DNA of 8,293 bases from NCBI GenBank assembly GCA_944391355.1, contig CALXTG010000197.1, forward strand, positions 1-8,293, read 5' to 3'. Made by a program: the position numbers and the translations under genes. The notes beneath the pieces are model-generated. The model made no database searches. It was not told where the DNA came from and was given only the letters and a program-made list of their open reading frames with translations. Below are positions 5,859-8,293 of the stretch, one piece after another (the first letter of the stretch is position 1; each line of letters starts with the position of its first letter). This stretch comes from an uncultured Alphaproteobacteria bacterium. GTDB lineage: Bacteria; Pseudomonadota; Alphaproteobacteria; RF32; CAG-239.

Positions 5859-6176
5859 ATGAGCTGGATATATTTGATGATCGCCATTGTTCTGGAGGTT
5901 ATCGGCACGATTTCGATGAAGCTTTCAAACGGCTTCAGCGACATGAAGTTTACAGTGCTGACTTTTGCTTCTTACATGGTTTGCTATGTTTTTATGGCCT
6001 GGGCATTGAAAACTATTGAAGTCGGGGTGGCCTATGCCATTTGGGGCGCCGTGGGGATCGTCTTCGTTTCGATAATCGGAATTATGTTCCTCGGCGAACA
6101 GATGAACGCGGTTAAGCTTGTATCTACGGCTCTGATTATTGTCGGGGTTATCGGCTTGAAGCTCAGCAGCAATTAA
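5859..6176 (+). CDS. Small multidrug resistance (SMR) family efflux transporter
   Basis: A 105-residue inner-membrane protein with four hydrophobic helices (about 2-20, 32-50, 56-75 and 84-101), which in this family works as an antiparallel dimer exchanging protons for cationic compounds. Glu13 corresponds to the essential EmrE Glu14 (LEVIGTISMK), and GVAYAIWGAVGIV (56-68) matches the EmrE substrate-site loop with Tyr59 and Trp62. The EVIGT form of helix one resembles EmrE/Qac-type exporters of quaternary ammonium compounds more than guanidinium exporters (Gdx/SugE), but this cannot be settled here, and paired SMR subtypes also exist. The ATG at 5859 is chosen over one at 5847 because AGAGGA (5850-5855) precedes it and the protein then begins as homologues do; the spacing is a little short. 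The U32 gene follows 13 bases later, so both are probably on one transcript. Confidence 0.92.
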   Translation: MSWIYLMIAIVLEVIGTISMKLSNGFSDMKFTVLTFASYMVCYVFMAWALKTIEVGVAYAIWGAVGIVFVSIIGIMFLGEQMNAVKLVSTALIIVGVIGLKLSSN

Positions 6177-6189
6177 TAGGGACGAGACG

Positions 6190-8293
6190 TTGGAAAAGAA
6201 AGAACTTTTGGCTCCGGCCGGGGATATTGAAGCCGGCTATGCGGCACTCTGTTATGGAGCGGATGCGGTTTATTTGGGATTGCAGAAATTTTCGGCGCGG
6301 GCAACGGCTGCAAATTTTGCCGAAGAACCGTTGAACGAATTTGTCGGTTATGCGCATAGTTTGGGACGCAAGGTTTATGCTGCCGTCAATACTCTGGTAC
6401 AGCAGCATGAACTTGGCGACCTGATCGAAACTTTAGATATTTGTGTCCGTTGCCGGGTCGACGGCGTAATTATTCAGGATATGGGCGTGGCCCGCGTGGT
6501 GCGGGAGAGCTATCCGCAGCTGGAAATGCATGCCAGCACGCAGATGGCGGTGCATAATAAAGAAGGCGCTCTGGCGTTACAGAAGGCCGGTTTTAAACGG
6601 GTGGTAGTAGCCAGAGAATTGAGCCTGCCGGAAATTAAGGAAATTGCCGCGCTGCCCGGTTTGGAAACCGAAGCTTTTATTCACGGGGCGCTTTGTTATT
6701 CTTACAGCGGTCTGTGCATGTTTTCTTCAATGGAAAGCGGTAAAAGCGCCAATCGCGGCAAATGCCTTTATCCCTGCCGCAGCCTGTTTGGCGGCGAAGC
6801 GGGAAACAAACATTATTTTTCAATGAAGGATATGGCGTTACAGGAAGATGTTTTGAAAATGCCGGTTACTTCGCTGAAAATTGAAGGACGCAAGAAAACC
6901 GCGCTCTATGTTGCGGCGGTGACCGATTATTACCGGCGTCTGCTGGACGGTAAAGGCAATGATGAGCAGCGGGCAGAAAATATCCGGCAGATTTTTTCGC
7001 GTCCCTGGTGCAAATTTCATTTTAACGGCAAAGACAAAGCGGTAGTCGACCGTGATTTTGTCGGGCATCGCGGACTGCTTGTCGGGACAGTTGCCGGTAT
7101 TTCACAAAATAAAATGCGGCTGTGCCCGTCACACCGGATTGCGCGTTATGACGGTTTGCAGCTGGATATTCCGGGACTGGAAAAGCCGTTTGGTTTTTCA
7201 TTGCAGCAGATGAGGGTAAACGGTAAGAATGCGTTTGCGGCGGCGGCCGGCGAAACCGTTGAAATTTTGTTGCCGAAATCGCATCCGGAAATTCGTAAAG
7301 GCGTGAAAGTTTATCTGGCTTCGGCAAGTGAGGTTAAAGGGGCATATGATTATACGCGGCCGCGTCCCGGAAGTTTTCGCCAACGTGAAAGCATTGAGGT
7401 CGAAGCGGAGATTTCGACAGGGAAAATCCGCGCAGTATGCCGCGGGGCGGAAGCGGTTTTGGAAGGGAATTGGGATAAAGCGCAAAATCCTGTTCAGTTT
7501 GCCGAAACGATCAAAAAATCTTTTGCCAAAACCGGAGATACGCCCTGGGAACTTGCGGATATAAAAGTATCGAATCCGCAGGGGTTCTTCGTGCCTTTGT
7601 CTGTCGTTAATGAGCTGCGCCGCCGCCTCTATGCCGACATAAGGACGACCAGCTGCGGCGGGAACTTGCCGTTCAGCGGTGAGCCCTATATCTGCAGCGG
7701 TGAAAAATGGCTGGTGAAAACCGACTCTCCCCGGTGTCTGAAAAATATTGATTTGCGGGAGGCCGCCGAGGTGCTGCTGCAAATCGACGAGACATCAGAT
7801 TGTCGCGACTGGGCAGGCATTCCGCAACATAAAATCAGGATTTCGCTTCCGGATGTCTGCCGAAATATGCCGCTTATGCGGCGGAAAATTGCCGAACTTC
7901 TGGAACGGGGTTTTCGTAAATGGGAAATAGCCAATTACTGGGGACTGGAAGCCTTGCCGGACAAAGGCATTGATTTGAGTTTTGACGGCCGGCTTTATGT
8001 CATGAATGCACAGGCGGCGGCTCAGGCAAAGGAAATGGGCGCTTCGCGGGTTACGCTGAATGTTGAAGATACGCTGGCAAATTGGGAGGAAATAAGCCGA
8101 AATTCGGTTTTGTCTTGTGTTTTGCCGGTGTATCAGAATGTGCCGTTGTTTACCAGCGCGGTTTGTCTTCGCGAAAATGCCTGCAAAGACTGCGACCGCC
8201 GGGATAAACGGCTGACTTTGCAGCGCGGCGGACGGGTGTATGAGGTCTTGTCGCGCAACTGTCTGACGCGGATGTGGGATCGGGAAGGTTTCT
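6190..8293 (+). CDS. U32-family protein, long RlhA-like form, 5' part (3' end outside window)
   Basis: The frame is open from a TTG start to the window end, giving at least 701 residues. AGGGA (6178-6182) lies seven bases before the TTG, and no in-frame ATG exists upstream after the SMR stop. The N-terminal U32 domain shows LAPAGD (7-12), GADAVYLG (23-30), HGALC with SGLC (165-176), and SMKDMAL (211-217) with SLKIEGR (228-234). Cys169, Cys176, Cys192 and Cys196 form the likely iron-sulfur site of this family. A middle region (about 370-490) fits DUF3656, which marks E. coli RlhA (YdcP), the enzyme set that hydroxylates a cytidine in 23S rRNA, rather than the shorter TrhP (YegQ). Beyond that lies a further C-terminal part, absent or shorter in E. 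coli RlhA (about 650 residues), carrying Cys659, 665, 668 and 691. Annotations of this family as peptidases or collagenases are probably misleading; RNA modification is the better guess. Confidence 0.9.
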   Translation, partial: MEKKELLAPAGDIEAGYAALCYGADAVYLGLQKFSARATAANFAEEPLNEFVGYAHSLGRKVYAAVNTLVQQHELGDLIETLDICVRCRVDGVIIQDMGVARVVRESYPQLEMHASTQMAVHNKEGALALQKAGFKRVVVARELSLPEIKEIAALPGLETEAFIHGALCYSYSGLCMFSSMESGKSANRGKCLYPCRSLFGGEAGNKHYFSMKDMALQEDVLKMPVTSLKIEGRKKTALYVAAVTDYYRRLLDGKGNDEQRAENIRQIFSRPWCKFHFNGKDKAVVDRDFVGHRGLLVGTVAGISQNKMRLCPSHRIARYDGLQLDIPGLEKPFGFSLQQMRVNGKNAFAAAAGETVEILLPKSHPEIRKGVKVYLASASEVKGAYDYTRPRPGSFRQRESIEVEAEISTGKIRAVCRGAEAVLEGNWDKAQNPVQFAETIKKSFAKTGDTPWELADIKVSNPQGFFVPLSVVNELRRRLYADIRTTSCGGNLPFSGEPYICSGEKWLVKTDSPRCLKNIDLREAAEVLLQIDETSDCRDWAGIPQHKIRISLPDVCRNMPLMRRKIAELLERGFRKWEIANYWGLEALPDKGIDLSFDGRLYVMNAQAAAQAKEMGASRVTLNVEDTLANWEEISRNSVLSCVLPVYQNVPLFTSAVCLRENACKDCDRRDKRLTLQRGGRVYEVLSRNCLTRMWDREGF

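Noticed and set aside
7198..7782. Minus-strand open frame of 194 codons
   Set aside because: It lies wholly antisense to the U32 gene, which has clear family motifs on the plus strand; its product is low in recognisable features.

Overview
The window looks like chromosomal DNA of an alphaproteobacterium of low to moderate GC, probably a motile and little-studied (perhaps host-associated) lineage. The best clue is the C-terminus of the truncated first gene, which is a flagellin D0/D1 region of the alphaproteobacterial type (LADMNQETANMLALQTSQQL, then ASQSILKLF at the very end). A close relative of E. coli YbiI and a DUF2934 gene fit a proteobacterium. This placement is inference from protein resemblance alone. 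No rRNA, tRNA, CRISPR array or intact insertion sequence was seen.

Layout. (1) 1-1443: the 3' part of a flagellin gene whose variable middle is a long, beta-strand-rich segment that reads like a right-handed parallel beta-helix. (2) 1528-1989: a GNAT acetyltransferase. It converges on a minus-strand gene for a TrpF-like TIM-barrel protein (2024-2758), and a perfect 16-bp inverted repeat lies across both gene ends. (3) 2759-3022: a gene-poor stretch packed with hairpins. A near-palindromic TTGAC/GTCAA sequence offers a -35 box on each strand. One points into the TrpF-like gene. The other points into a roughly 120-nt structured segment ending in a GC-rich hairpin plus a short T run, which may be a small RNA or the relic of a TnpB-type transposon right end. 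(4) 3023-3358: a minus-strand DUF2934 gene with its own terminator. (5) 3600-5470: two overlapping glycosyltransferase genes (GT2, then GT4-like), both with basic C-terminal tails. (6) 5467-5733: minus-strand ybiI (DksA/TraR zinc finger), whose stop codon shares a TTAA with the stop of the GT4-like gene. (7) 5859-8293: an SMR-family multidrug transporter followed after 13 bases by a long U32-family protein (RlhA-like), starting at TTG and running off the window.

How the genes may work together. The glycosyltransferase pair is a clear two-gene unit and could modify a cell-surface glycan or, more speculatively, the nearby flagellin. The SMR and U32 genes look co-transcribed but have no obvious shared pathway. 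The remaining genes look like single-gene units. The two items most worth following up are the beta-helix flagellin and the structured intergenic segment.
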